A DNA stretch of 64,000 bases from Candida dubliniensis CD36 (GCF_000026945.1 NC_012867.1:558001-622000), one strand, 5' to 3'; counted from the stretch's first letter, positions 21,281 through 35,462 are shown. The notes: generated by a model from the sequence alone, not told the origin. Numbers and translations are program-made.

Positions 21281-21395
21281 TTGGTTGGTTGGTTGGTTGG
21301 TTGGTTGGTTTTTTTAGAATTCTTTTAACCTTAAATTAAAAATTTCAGGCAACAACAACAACAACAACAACCAACCAACCAACCAACCAACCAAC
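21281..21395. repeat. Long GGTT / CCAA inverted repeat
   Basis: A run of TTGG tetramers (21281-21310) is followed after about 60 bp by a run of CCAA tetramers (21369-21395). The arms can pair over about 25 bp and would form a strong hairpin in RNA or cruciform in DNA. Between them lies AT-rich sequence and a CAA repeat. It lies within the RFG1 upstream region. Confidence 0.8.
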
Positions 21396-24023
21396 ATTAA
21401 AATAATTACCGTTTTTTTTTTTTTGACAGTATTTGGTTGATTAAGGTTAGTAGCCTTTTTGTTTTTGTTTTTCTTTTTGTTTTTGTTTTGGGTAAATGAA
21501 ATTTTTTACATGAAACGGTTTTACATAATTGATTGATTAATTGATTGATTAATTGATTAATTGATTAAAGATGGAAAAAAAAGTATGGTAAGTGATTAAT
21601 TTGTAATAAAAAGAAATCATACCGTATATATATTTATGACTGGTAATCATTATTACTATGATCCTATCAATTATAAAGAATTAAATTGATTGCGAAACAC
21701 AAAAAAAAAAAACAAAAAAAAAAAGGAGAGAGAAATTATACCAGCTACGTTAGTTTCAATTTCAATTTCAATATTAAATATTAAATATTAAATAAAGTTA
21801 TTAATAAAAAATTCAAGACCTGGCCTATTTACTAGGCTCCTTTTTTTTTCCTTTCCCTTTTCCTTTTCCTTTCCTTTTCCTTTCTTTAGGGTTTAGTGGG
21901 AAAATAAAAAAAAAAATAAAATAAAATCAATATTCTTCAAACAATACTAATACCAATAGTAATACTAATACCAAACTCCAAATCCCCCAAAAAAGAAAAA
22001 GTTAAACTTAATTGAATTTAAATCCAAATACAAAATAAATAATATAACATTTAAATTTACTACTACTACTACTACTACTAATAATAATAACAATAATCAA
22101 GTTTAAAGTTTACTTTCTAATAAATGTTAGAAAGAAAGAAAAGAAAGAAATAATAGTAATATAAATTTTATGGTTTATCAGAAACAAGAAATGGAAACAC
22201 ATAAGAAGAAACCTCTGTTTTCCTGTTTTCCCTTTGGTTTCTTTTTTTTAACCAAGAAAAGACCCCATCATGACCACCACCACCATTACCACCACCACCA
22301 ACACTTCCAAGTGTATTATTTTTATTCTTATTCTTATTCTTATTCTTATGGTGTGATGAAAAGATAACAATATATTTCTATTTCTATTTCTATTCTTTGT
22401 TGTTTTTCTTTGAAAAGCGCAATTTCCTTTTTGCATAATACTTATTTACTTATTTACTTTTTTTTTTTATTTCAATTCTCAAATCAATATTTTAGTTTAT
22501 GATAAAGTCAATCTTTACAATTCAGTTCATTTCAGTTCAGTTCAGTTATTAATAGTTTTTTTAAAGTAATCAATCAATTTATAGTCAGATCTATTAGAAC
22601 GTATATGTATATACATACATATACATATATATTACTCTTTATTCATGTATGAATTCTTCAATTATTCTTCTTCTTCTTCTTCTTCCAGATAAGAAAGTTT
22701 TAATTAATTGATTGGTTGATTGGTTAGGTTTTTTTTTTTTGTGAATTGGGGTTAATCTGTATAATCTAAAATGGTTTAATTGTTATTTTTTTTTATATAT
22801 ATTTTTATATATATATTTATAGTCATTCTATTTTGTGTACACATATATATATATATTTAGACGTACATTCATGACGTAATGTAATGTTTTCCGCCTTCCG
22901 CCTTCTCCCCCGCCCCCACCAAAAGAGAAGTTTAGTCAAATAAATGAAATTTAGTACAAGATTGATTATAGACTTGAAACTGTTGTTATTGTTGTTTACT
23001 ACTTACTACTTACTACGTAATACTTATTTGGAAGTAGAATTTCTTTCTTTTTGTGATCTCCGTCAAAAATATGACAACTAAATTTGATTAGTTAGTTTAT
23101 ATATATATATATCTTGCCCCACTCACACACATACTTGAACACAGATATCAATCAATATCATTATCAATATCACTCCTTGAAGCTAAACTGAAGCTAAACT
23201 GGAGCTAAACTGGAGCTAAGATAATACTTTCCTTTCCTTTCCTTTCCTCTTTTTTTTTTTTTAGGTTTCTTTATGTTACAAGTCATCATCCATTTCTCAT
23301 ATATATATATATATACACATTATTTTATTGCTGTTTTCTCTTTCACTTTATTTGTACTTTTTTTTTTTTCTTTACCACTAACCACCATTAAATAATTAAT
23401 TAATTACATAATTAATTATTTATTTATTTATTTATTGATGTGATTCTTATATATATAAGGTATTCTACATAAGAATTTATGCAATATAAACTCCGAAATT
23501 AATCCTTAAAAAAAACCAAAAAAAAAAAAAACTTGGTGGGGGGAGGGAGGAATGGATGGATGTATGTAGGAAAAAAAGGATATTATTATTATCATCACTA
23601 ACTAACTAACTAACTAACAAACTTGTCCTTCTAAAAAGATTCTATTTCATAAGATTATTAAAAGGGTAAGGGTCATAACAATGAAGTAAGAAAAAGTAAG
23701 GGGAAACATAAAAAAAAAGAAATAGGTAAATGTCAAATAGTTAAAGGGTTTATGTGTGTATTTGATTGATTGATTGATTGATTTGTTATTGTTGTTGTTA
23801 TTGTTGTTGTTGAAAAGTGTTAATTATTTGATTACAAAAGTATATTATAATACAATACAATAAAAACAGACAATAACAAGACCCACTCAACCAACCAACC
23901 AACCAACCACACTCCACACACACTCCAAAATAGAAACAAAGTTAGTTTATTATACTAACCACAAATCAAATCAAAGCAAATCAAAGCAAAAAAAAACTAA
24001 TCTTTTACAATGATTGTTTGTTA

Positions 24024-24061
<38 letters not shown>

Positions 24062-24593
24062 TGTATAATAGATGTATAGATTGATATTGCTTTTTTTTTT
24101 GGCCTTTGGTTATATTATTGAATTGGGAAACAACAACAACAGAAGAAGAACAACTGAAGAAAGAAGAAGAATGAATGAAATAATAGAGACAGAAAGATAA
24201 AGAGATTGATTTTGTCTTTATATTGTATTGTATTGTATTGTATTACTATTATTATAAATAATAAACTAAAGATAAAAAGATAAAAAGATAAAAAGATGAG
24301 TTTTATTAGAAAGAAAGAAAGAAAGAAAGAATAAGTTAACAATAATCAAAATTTGATTGTTGATATTAACAATACCTAAAAGAAAAAAGAAAAAAGAAAA
24401 TGAAATGAAATGAAATGAAATAAACAATCCAATTTCAATATTCTTTTTAACATGATAATGATAGCAATTTAAATATTGAAATATTGAAATATTGATTATG
24501 GTATATAATCCATTCATGTTTTTCTAGAACAATTTGATTTCTTGATATTATTTTAATATTAAATTAATGTCTTCTATATGGTGTTTTCATGTT

Positions 24594-24637
24594 TTCCTTG
24601 GTTTTCCTTGGTTTTCCTTGGTTTTCCTTGGTTTTTT
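24594..24637. repeat. 10-bp tandem repeat TTTTCCTTGG
   Basis: About four to five copies of the decamer TTTTCCTTGG stand in tandem inside the RFG1 upstream region. No function is inferred. Confidence 0.75.
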
Positions 24638-26695
24638 GATTAGCCTCATATATGTATATAAACATCCCCAGGATTTGCAAAAAAAAAAAAACACAGGCTT
24701 TCCTTTCCTTTCTTTTATCTTTATCTTTATCTTTCTCTTTATCTTTCTCTCTCTTTTTTTTTTTTTTGCATCATCATCATCATCCATCATTAATGATTGC
24801 AAAAAAAAAAAAAAAAAAAAAACTAAACAATAATCAATAATCAATAATCAATAATCAATTCTTGATTATATTCTTTTTTCTCTCTCTATCTCTTGTAATG
24901 ATGAAACATATCATATCACAAATCTATTTATTTATTTATTAATTACTAATCACTTTTAAATTTTACATTTTACATTCTATATATCAATGTTTGGGGGAGG
25001 GGAGGGGGGTATTGTTGGTAATGGCAACAACAAACAATCACAAGAACTTTCGCCCCTCTTCCCTCCTCGGTGTAGATCAAAAACAACAATATAACTAATG
25101 ATACTTGATAATATTTGATTATTTAATCATTAGTTTAGTAGTTTAGTAGTTTAGTAGTTTAGTAGTTTTAATGTTAATTGTTGTTTTTTCCATTTATTTT
25201 ATTTTTTTTATTTCACACAAATTTCGTATGAAAAGGAAAAGGAAAAAGGAAAGTTAAAATTTTTGATATTTCTTAAATCATCAAACAAATTAAATTTTTT
25301 TTTTAGTAATTAGAATATTATTAATAATTACATATCTTTTAATTTAATTTTTGAAAAATTTATCAAATATAACATTTAAATATTTATTTTGTTTCTCTTT
25401 TATTAAAATTAAATCAAAATTTGTTTCTTCTTCTTCTTCTTGTTGTTGGTTGTTGTTGTTGGTAGCTATTTTTTTTTTTGCAATTTCCTAATATCATTGT
25501 AATAATTGTTAATCAATTGAAATTTCATTCTAAACAGAAATCTTCAAATCAAATCAAATGAAATAGGATTAGGATTAGGATTAGGGACCCAAAAATGAAA
25601 AACAACAACCAACAACCAACAACAACCAACAACAAAATAAAAAGGCATGACCTTATGTTAATGGATAAATCAAGAAAAAAAACAGAAATGAAAATGAAAT
25701 AACAATTAATAATCGTAACATGATGGTACCACATGATAATAATAATATACATTCATACCATTATAACAACATTATAAATTATAACTTTTTCTCTCTTTTT
25801 CTCTCTTTCTCTCTGTCTCGGGACCACCACTATTGCCATTAACCATTATATGTTCGGAAAACAAAGTCCGACCTAAGACACTATTGTTTAATTTAATAAT
25901 AATAATAATAATGGTGGTGGTGGTGGTGTTTGTTGTTTGTTGTTTGTTATATTATATATTTCTTTTGTTTAATTGTAATGGTTGTCTCATTTTATAATGT
26001 AATGATGGTATTTGTTAATAATATTTGTTAATGGTATTTGTTTTGTTTTATGTTGTTTTATTTTGTTTTATTTTGTTTTGTTTTGTTTGGTGTAACTTAG
26101 TCAATATCATTGTCATATAACAATATAACAATATAAAAAGTAAAAAAAGTGGAAAAAGTAAAAAAAAAAAAAAGATCAATATGAGAACAGTGATGTGATA
26201 CATGTGTGTTACACTAAACAGGGAAGGCAAGGGAAGGCAAGGGAAGGAATCGGAAATAACTCGGAGGAAAAAGATGCTAAAGAAAGAGGGAAGAAGTACA
26301 AGAAGTACAAGAAGTAGAAGAGAGAATTTATTTGATTCTGTGAATGTTTTACGATAATATTAATAATATTAATAATAATAATAATAATGTGTAAATCAAT
26401 TCAATTCAATTCAATTCAAAAAATTGTTCCAATCATTGTGATTTAATTTACTGTTACTTTTTTTTTTAAAAAATGTTTGGGGTTTAGGGTTTGACTAATA
26501 GAAAAAGTTCATATATTATTAGCAAGACACCGTTTCGTTTTTCTGATTCAAATTAAAATTCAAATTAAAATTAATTAATTAATTAATTACGATTAAAAAG
26601 GAGAGAAAACGTCCTTCTCCCTCTCCCCACCTCTCCCCCCTTCTCCCCCCTCATACATAAAATGTAGTTGATTATAATTAGGGGTTTTTGTTACG

Positions 26696-26726
<31 letters not shown>

Positions 26727-29700
26727 GCAAAAAGTGGAAATGCCTTATCAAACAGAGGTTTTTTCCACTATAAACTTAAACTTAAAAGGAGAAGGAGAAA
26801 CAGGATAATTGGATAATTGGATAACAGGGAATTGAGTAATGAAGAAATTAAAAATTTTAAAATTTTAATGTTTTAGTTATTAATTGTTTGGTTGTTAAAA
26901 GTGTTTATTGTTTCTTATTGTCTATTAACGACAACCAAACAAACAAACAAACAAACAACTAAAACAAAACAAAATAAATACTTTTGGAAAATTGATGTAT
27001 ATATGCATCAATAAAATGGGATTTCTTATTTAATTTTAATTTTAATTTTAATTTTAATTCCCTACTTACCTTACTTTACCTTTACATTTACCTTTGACTT
27101 GACTTGACTTGACTTGATTATTTCTTTGTGTATATTGAGGCTTTTTTTTCCTTTATTTTTTTTTCTTTAAAAAAATAATTTAAAGTTTTACTTATAGGGG
27201 TTGTTTGTTGTTTGTTGTTTGTTGTTGTTTGTTATTGAAATATTAGTTAATTGATAATTGATTTGAGTTGTTTGATGTAAAAAAAAAAGGGGGTAATATA
27301 TTCTTATTGCAAAAAATAAGAAAAAAAAAAGAAAGACTTGTACAAATGTATAAATGTACAAATGTATAATGTGTATACGTGTTTGTGCATGTATAGAGTT
27401 CATTCAATTTATTGGCGTGGGTTTTTTTTCTTTCTTTCTTTCTTTCTTTCTTTCTTACTTACAAAGCTTTTACTATATCTCAAAATACCTAACAGTTTTT
27501 AGTTGGTAGGTTGGTTAGTAGAAATACGTTTAATCCTCCTGGATAATTTTAATATTATTGTTTAAAAGAAATTTTAAATTGAATTTTAAATTGAATTTTA
27601 AATTGAATTGAATGTATATTTTTAAGTAAAGGTTAAGTTATTTGGATAGGGATATATTTGACATTTTGATTAATGCGGTAAGGAGGGTAAGAAGATAAGG
27701 AAATAACCAAACCACCACCACAACCACCACAACAACAACATCAACTAACCAAATAACTAAATAACTAATTCTTCTTACTAAGAAGGAAAATATCAATCTA
27801 GAAGCTACAAATATAATAGTTCCAAAAAAGAAAAAAAGAAACCGTTTGTAAAGCATAAAAAAAATGGAGAAATAGAAAGAATTAACGAATTATCAAAAAC
27901 TTTCTTTAACTCAACTTAACTCAATTCAATTCAATTCAATTCAACTTTCTTCCCCTTACCCTTGTACTTCTCTTCATTTCCGTCTTTATCTTAATTCAAC
28001 TTTTGAGTAAAAAAAAAAATTTCTTTCTTTTTTTTTTTTGGGGGGGGGGGGGGGAAACTTCAAATGTAAATGTAAATGTTGAAATATAACCAGATAATAA
28101 GATCTCGTACTATTGGAGGGAAGAGAGGGGAGGAGGGAAGAAGATATATATCCACCCATAATTCTAATTCTAATTCTAATTCTAATTCTAGTCCCTACAT
28201 TTACGTCTTATTATTATAATGGTTATTATAGTAAATATTACAGAAATTCATTACTCAATATCCAATATCCAATATCCAATATCATACATATTGCATATTG
28301 CATGAAATAAAGGATATGCAATGTTAATAATATATTATTATAAGTTTGAATAAATATTTTTACTACTACTACTACTACTACTACTAATAATAAGAATAAT
28401 AATATAACGGCATTCTTTTATACACAAAAAAAAAGAAATTCCAATTCTTATTACACCTCTACTATTCTCTTTTGGTTAATGATTTACTACTACTACTACT
28501 ACTATTACTATTACTATTACTACTATTACATGTTGTTGATTTTGCGTTTTTTGTTGGAGTTTGCGTTCCTTCAATTTGTTGTTTATTTCATCTCTTTAGT
28601 ATAGTTTTTAATAATAGGTTTATTTTTTTACTATGTGAATAAATACAAGAAAGGCAAACAAGAAAGGGAAAGAAAGAAAGAAAGAATATATAATAATAAT
28701 AATAATAGAAGAAGAAGAAGAAGAAGAAGAAGAAGAAAACACTCAACTCAAGATATTAAGATGATTTTGGCCAAACAACAACAACAACAAGATAGAGAAG
28801 GATTTAAGGACAAAGTGAGGTTTATTTTGAATGAATGAATGAATGAAATAAAAAAAAAAAAAAAAACCCACAACAAACAACAACAACAAACAACAAACGA
28901 TGATATAAAAACTTACTAACAACAATTAACAATTAACAATTAACAATAAGTATTGTTATTATTATTATGGATTGGCATATTTTTTTTTTTCGGGAATTTA
29001 ACTTCTTTCTGGTGTAGTTTTTTATATTTTTATATTTTTATATATTCTATAATTTGTATACATGATACAAAAAAAAAACAAAACAAAACAATAGAAAACA
29101 AAGTAATACAAATACATTCATGCATGCATGGTAAGTAGGTATGTAAGTAGGTAAGTAAGTAAGTATATATGTGGGTCATTGGGTGAGTTGAGTTGAGTTG
29201 AGTTGAGTTGATCAGTGGATGTTGTTGTTGTAGTTGTTGTTAGATGTGGCTTTGAAGATGATAAATTCTTGTTTTGTGTAATTAAAACCCACTAATTGAT
29301 TGGAGATTGGACAATATTGGTTAAAACAGGGGGGGAGAAAGTAAGTAAAACTTTCTTTCTCTTGTGTGAAAGAACCATATATTCTGATTAGAGAGGTGTC
29401 CAGACCATAACCATAACCATAATCATAACCATAATCATAATCATAATCATTATTTTATATTATTAGACAAAGTAAAATTTAAGACAATAGGTACTAAAAA
29501 AATTTTTTTACTAAAAGAATTTGAATAAGAATAGAAAAAGTAAGGAGAGAGAGAGAAAAAAAAACGAATACAAAGACTAAAAAAAAAAAAATAAAACTCT
29601 CTTTCTCTATCTAGATAGCTAGCTATCTATATCTATATCTGTGTATGTGTGTGTGTCTATAGATAAGGTACATACATGAACTAAATAATTTTTTTTTTTT

Positions 29701-31872
29701 TTTGGGAGGAAGATTGCTTTTTTCTTGTAGATAAACATCTCGTAACTATGTTTCAAAATTGATATTGGCAGTTTTCTTAGTTGATGATGATGATGATGAT
29801 GATGATGATTGGTAAACTAAGAGGATGGGGATGGGATCGATTTGGGGGGTGGGGGGGGTGATGTTGTTTTGGTTGAATATGTGAAATCTCTTAAATGTTT
29901 TATATATACAATTCAACACGACCTTTTTCTTTTTTTTTTTTTTTTTTTTTTTTTGCTTATATGCAACAGTCAAATATTTAACCGCTGATGTCATAAATGA
30001 ACAATAGAGTCCAAAAACAAAACATCACACAAACAAAAAAAAAAGTAGTGTAAATGAATACAAATGTTGTTGTTGTTGTTTGTTTGTTTAAATTCTCCTC
30101 AAAAATAAAGAAAACGTATTTTGTGTAATTAATGGTAAAAATAAACTATAAAAAAATAAAGCAAAAAATAAGTGTTTATGCATTATAACTTTATAGTCTC
30201 TATGTAGACACGCAAAAAATGAATGTATATTAATAATAAAGAGAGTGAAAGAGAAATTTGTATTTAAAAAACAAATAACCCTTAGTGCATAAATACTTGA
30301 TACTATTATTATTATTATTATTATTTTTCTGTATTTTTGCACGATATTATCCGTTTAAGTTTAAGTTTTTCCACATTTGAATTAGAATTATAATACACTT
30401 TTTACAAAGTTAACACTTTAAATCAACCATTTTACTTTACTTTACTTTACTTTACTTATATACAACCATATACACACAACATATCGCATATATATATATA
30501 TATATATCCTCAAATTCTCTCTTCAAATTCTTTTTCCATTTCCAAAACTTTTTTTTTTATTTTCTTTATTTTCTATTTTTTCATTTCTATTTGTTTTTTA
30601 AATTTTCCAATTTTTCCAATTTTTCAATTTTTTCTTATTTTGAATTATACCTTTCCTCCTTCTAATATTGGGTTTATATTTATATCCATTTTCAAAAAAA
30701 AGAAAAGGTTTACTTCCTTCCCCTTTTCCTGCCCTCCCCCACACACACACATTAACACGTTAACACATTAAAACATTAAAACATTAACACATATTACGCT
30801 TCAAATCGATTTTGAGGGTTTAATTGGTAATATATTATTGTTATTATACTTTTAAACTTTCCCCTTTTAATCAAATTTGGGTTTGTTTGTTTTTTTTTAT
30901 TTTTTTTTTTTGTTAAATTCATTCCCAAAATTATCCTTTTTTCTACCATCGTCTGTTTATCCACAACTAACTACTGATAATAATACTAATAACAAGTACT
31001 ATCATTGTTATTATTTAACGTTTATTCCATTTTATCACTTTCCCACCCCTTCCCCCCCCCACTGTTTGTTTAATAAACAACAATAAAGGTTTGAGTTAAG
31101 TACCCAACTTGTACATATATTTCAATTGACGGTGTATTGTTACTAAAAAAAAAAATACTTAAATATTCAGGTATATCTCCTCCCCATATTCAAGTGTTTC
31201 TTTTTTTGTTTTTTGCAATTTTCGCTAATCATTTGGGGATTAATACTATCATTTACTTAAAAAAAGACCAAGATTGATAATAATAGTAATAATATTATTA
31301 TTATTATAACTGATAAACTAACTGATTGAGTAATTCCGATTTCCCGAAATAAATAATAATAATAATAATAATATTACTTACAACACGGATTATTATTATT
31401 ATTATTATTACTGATACTACTACTATTATTGTGTACACACCAACACACATCCATCCCTTTGAAAGAGTTTATTAATTCCTCGGTTTTATTTATATCAAGT
31501 GTAATACTTCCTTTTAATCTAATTGATATAACAAAGTTTACATATTACACACATTTACCACAACTGTTAATCCAATTTAACATTTCCACATACACACATA
31601 CACACATAAACACATAAACACACAATTTTCTACACTTTTACCCTTAATTGACTGTGTGTTTAACATTATTAATTAATTTCAAATCTTAACAACAGTTATA
31701 ATCATAAGAAAAAGGTATATAAACTTATTTATATCTTGTTTTTCAATTGAAGAAGAAGAACCAAAAACAAAAAAAATTTGCAACCCACCTACCCACCCAC
31801 CCAAATAAACAAATAGTATTTATTTGCAAACGGTCAAAACCAAAAAAAAAAGATACCAAGAATCAATCTATT

Positions 31873-33825
31873 ATGTCTACTGCTATCTATTATTCAACTC
31901 ATAATATGCACGCAAATGATGATATAACTAATAGTGGTTCTACTACTGCTACTACTACTACTACTACTACTACATCGTCTGGTAATTCTGGTACCAATTC
32001 AACCAATTCCAATCAAATTAATCCTACTACAACAGTCAACAATCCTAATAATGGTTTAAATTCAACTAATAAAAATCATACTACTTTATTACCTTCTTTG
32101 GCTCATATTATGCCTAGTAATAGTACTAATAATACCAATAATAATGGTTCTTCAATTGATATAACTTCGACTCTTATTAATCCATATTCAAGTGGTGCTG
32201 CTGCTGCCGCTGCAATCGTTGGTAATGGTGGTAATGGTGGTAATGGTGGATATTATCATCCTCCACCTCCACATTCTCAACAACAACAACAATTTGATAC
32301 TTCTTATTCTAATCAAACTACTCCAACTTCAGCTTATACCAATTTCAATAATGATTCAACTCATTCACCAACTGATATTCTGATGCAACAAAATATGAAT
32401 AATTTAACATCTTCATCAACAGGAAATATGTCCATGGGTATTAGTGGTATTGATGGGACATTCTCTCATCATAATAATAATAACAACAGTATTAACAACA
32501 ACAACAATAATAATAATAATAAATGTATTTGTAAATCAAAAGTCAATAAAATTCCTCGTCCAAGAAATGCATTTATTTTATTTCGACAAAAATATCATCA
32601 AATGGTATTAGATGAAGGTACTGTTATTAGAACTAATCCAGAAGTTTCTCGAGAATTAGGTAGACGATGGAGAGCATTATCACCTCAAGAAAAAGAACAT
32701 TGGAATAATCTTGCTGAAGAAGAAAAAAAAAATCATGCTAAAAAATATCCTGGGTATAGATATACTCCAAGAAGAAATGGTAGAAATAAAAATTGTCCTG
32801 TTTGTAAAAATAAACCAATTACTACTACTACTACTAATAATAGTAATAATAATAATAAAGCTGCTTCTATTAGTGGAATGAGTATTAATGGTGGTAATAA
32901 TAGTATATCAGGTGTTAGTAGTAGTGGTAGTAGTAGTATTCTTAGTGGTGGATTAACTTCTCGTGATAATTCAATTAATAATCCTAATGGTATTGATTAT
33001 CAACAACAATTACAACTACAACAACAAGCTATACAATTTCAATCATTACCACCAGATCAATATCAACAATTACTTAAACAACAACAACAACAACTTCAAT
33101 TACAAGCTCAACTTAATGGTAGTGGTGGTGGAGGTGGAGGTGGAGGTGGTAGTAGTGGTATAATTACTAATCCACAAACTATACCTCAATATATTACTAA
33201 TGGGAATTATCCATCATATATAATTTCTCCTAATCCTTATTCTACTATTAGTACAACTGGTCCTAGTACTACAACAACTACTAATACATCATCATCATTA
33301 TCATCATCAATAGGATTATCAGTACCTCCAACAGCTACCACTGCAACAACAAATACAAACACAAATACACATACATCATCATCTTCACAACCAACATCAG
33401 CAAATTCTCAATTACATTTTTATGAAGCTGAAAAATTATCTCCAGTATCATCAACTCATCATCAAAGTAGTATAAGTGAAATAACTCAACAACAACAACA
33501 GCAACAACAACAACAATTTTTGTATAATGCTAATTATAGTACTTTACCACCTACTACTAATAATAATACTACTAATACTACTACTACTATGCAGCAACAA
33601 CATTCCGCAAGTACAGGAAATGAATATAGTCTTAATGGTGGTAATAATAATAATGGGAATACAACTGGATATGATAATAGATTTAGTTATGGTCAACCTA
33701 TGATAATCACTGGTCAACCTCAACAACAACAAGGTCATCATGGACAACATTATAATAATGGATTACATCATACTACTCAACATTATCAACATCAACATCA
33801 TCATCATCAACAACCTCCACAATGA
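31873..33825 (+). CDS. RFG1: HMG-box transcriptional repressor Rfg1 (Rox1-like)
   Basis: A DNA-binding regulator of about 650 residues. One HMG box spans about residues 226-300: KIPRPRNAFILFRQKYH, then NPEVSRELGRRWRALSPQEK and KKYPGYRYTPRR, the MATA/Rox1 class. It is flanked by CIC and CPVC cysteine pairs. The rest is disordered, with long Thr, Ser, Asn, Gln, Gly and His runs, of prion-like composition. In Candida albicans, Rfg1 controls filamentous growth and is related to Saccharomyces Rox1; I assign the name on HMG-box type and composition. I chose ATG 31873 (MSTAIYYST) rather than the in-frame ATG at 31747, because the added 42 residues are Lys-rich leader-like sequence. The 16-kb upstream region suggests complex control. 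Confidence 0.85.
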   Translation: MSTAIYYSTHNMHANDDITNSGSTTATTTTTTTTSSGNSGTNSTNSNQINPTTTVNNPNNGLNSTNKNHTTLLPSLAHIMPSNSTNNTNNNGSSIDITSTLINPYSSGAAAAAAIVGNGGNGGNGGYYHPPPPHSQQQQQFDTSYSNQTTPTSAYTNFNNDSTHSPTDILMQQNMNNLTSSSTGNMSMGISGIDGTFSHHNNNNNSINNNNNNNNNKCICKSKVNKIPRPRNAFILFRQKYHQMVLDEGTVIRTNPEVSRELGRRWRALSPQEKEHWNNLAEEEKKNHAKKYPGYRYTPRRNGRNKNCPVCKNKPITTTTTNNSNNNNKAASISGMSINGGNNSISGVSSSGSSSILSGGLTSRDNSINNPNGIDYQQQLQLQQQAIQFQSLPPDQYQQLLKQQQQQLQLQAQLNGSGGGGGGGGGSSGIITNPQTIPQYITNGNYPSYIISPNPYSTISTTGPSTTTTTNTSSSLSSSIGLSVPPTATTATTNTNTNTHTSSSSQPTSANSQLHFYEAEKLSPVSSTHHQSSISEITQQQQQQQQQQFLYNANYSTLPPTTNNNTTNTTTTMQQQHSASTGNEYSLNGGNNNNGNTTGYDNRFSYGQPMIITGQPQQQQGHHGQHYNNGLHHTTQHYQHQHHHHQQPPQ

Positions 33826-34288
33826 TTATTATTATTATTACTTACTTACTTACTTACAACATTTTACTTTTTCTTTTTATTTTTCTTTTTCTTTTTTTTA
33901 GAAAATTATCTATAAATACAATATAGTACAGTATAATACAATATAATATATACATTTACATATGAATTCAAACCAAAAAAAAAAAAAAAAAAAAAAAAAA
34001 AGACTTCAAACTTAAGATTATAAAGACAATTGTTTTTTTTTTTTTCACTTACATTTGGTTTGGTTTGGTTAAGTTTGGTTAAGTTTGGTTTAGGTTTTTT
34101 TTTTTTTTTTTATATATATGTCATTCCTCATTGAGTAAGTTAAAGTTTAATGAAGTTATAATAGATTGAATTATTTGTTAGTCATATAAATTAACAAAAA
34201 GAACAAGTCGAGGGGGGGGGGGGGGGGCAAGGGGGCGGGAAGGGGAGGTAATTATTATCAAATATATGTCAAAGTTTTCAAAGTTGTG

Positions 34289-34323
<35 letters not shown>

Positions 34324-35431
34324 ATGTCCTTGAAAAAGAACAAGAAGAAGAATATGGCGGTTGAGTGAGTGAGTGAGTGAGTGAGTGAGTGAGAAATTTA
34401 ACGATTACATAAGCGTACATATTATTGGATATTTGTAAGATTCTTTTTTTCTTTTATTTTTTTTTTTTTTTTTGTGTCGATATACACGCAAGCAAGCACA
34501 TATTAAATCATCATTATCATCATCATTATCATCATCATCTTTTTTTATTTATTTTAATTTCTAATTCACGAGTCACCCCTTGGACCAGTATACAACGGCT
34601 CACCCAGGTCCCATCACGGTCATCATCATCATTATCATTATTATCATCACTGTTATTATCAATGCGTGACGACAAATTTTTAGTGAATTTATTGTTTTTT
34701 TTTGTTTTTTTTTGTTTTTTTGGGGGGTGTTCTTTGTAAGGCGAAAACACCAAAAAAAAAAAAAAAAAAAAAGAATTCCGCTCCGGATAACAATTAACAA
34801 TTAACAATAACAATAACAATAACCCAACAAACAAACTAACTAAGTAACTAACTAACTAACTAACTAACCAATTAACCAAAATATATGCATAATCTAATAT
34901 TTGACAAAAAAAAAAATTGAAAGAATTGAAAATTTTTATGTTGTTGTTTTTTAGCTGATTTTAAATATTGCTTTCTTCTTATCTGTAAAATCTAAAAACT
35001 AGATTTACATATATTTTTTTTTTTTTTTTTTGAAAGAAAATCGCACAGAATTAAACCAGCAGTAGATTGACGCGAAATAGAGTCTAATTCATATAGATAC
35101 GTCATAGGAAGAAGAAGAAGAAGAAGAAGAAAAAGAAGAAGGACTCTAAAAATAGGTATCATTTGCTCCCAATAAAATCTATCACCAGTTTTCATCGTTG
35201 TTGTTGTAAATTATCTATCAAATCTTTGTGTTTTTTGCATATATAAAATATGTGTTTCTTTCTCTTATTCTTTCCTCATCAATCATTACCATGTGGCTTG
35301 TCTTTTATTTTGTGTGAAATATCTATCTATCAAATCAAATCAATTGAGACAAGTAATAATATATAATTTGCTCATAATTATATCTTATCAAATTAGATTG
35401 TTCGTATTTTTCATCATTTTGCAACAAAGTC

Positions 35432-35462
<31 letters not shown>

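Larger units (their letters stand above)
15586..31872. promoter_or_regulatory. 16-kb gene-free upstream region of RFG1
   Basis: No supported protein gene occurs in this span between divergent COG2 and RFG1. It consists mostly of mono- to hexanucleotide repeats and pyrimidine or purine runs, with islands of complex sequence near 16.2-16.7, 19.8-21.0, 25.3-25.5 and 30.0-30.5 kb. ORFs inside are short, low complexity and repeat-derived. I infer a very large regulatory region and possibly a long 5' leader for RFG1, by analogy with the unusually long upstream regions of Candida albicans morphology regulators such as WOR1 and EFG1. Candidate Ndt80-type sites TTACACAAA occur at 16893-16901 (+), 29273-29281 (-) and 30120-30128 (-). 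Their function is untested. Confidence 0.6.

Noticed and set aside
15752..31617. About thirty short ORFs in the RFG1 upstream region
   Set aside because: All are 60-90 residues, low complexity and repeat-derived (Leu, Ile, Phe, Lys or Asn runs), with no domain.
31747..31872. Upstream in-frame ATG for RFG1
   Set aside because: The extra 42 residues are Lys/Asn/Pro-rich translation of A-rich leader DNA; the ATG at 31873 begins a more typical sequence.
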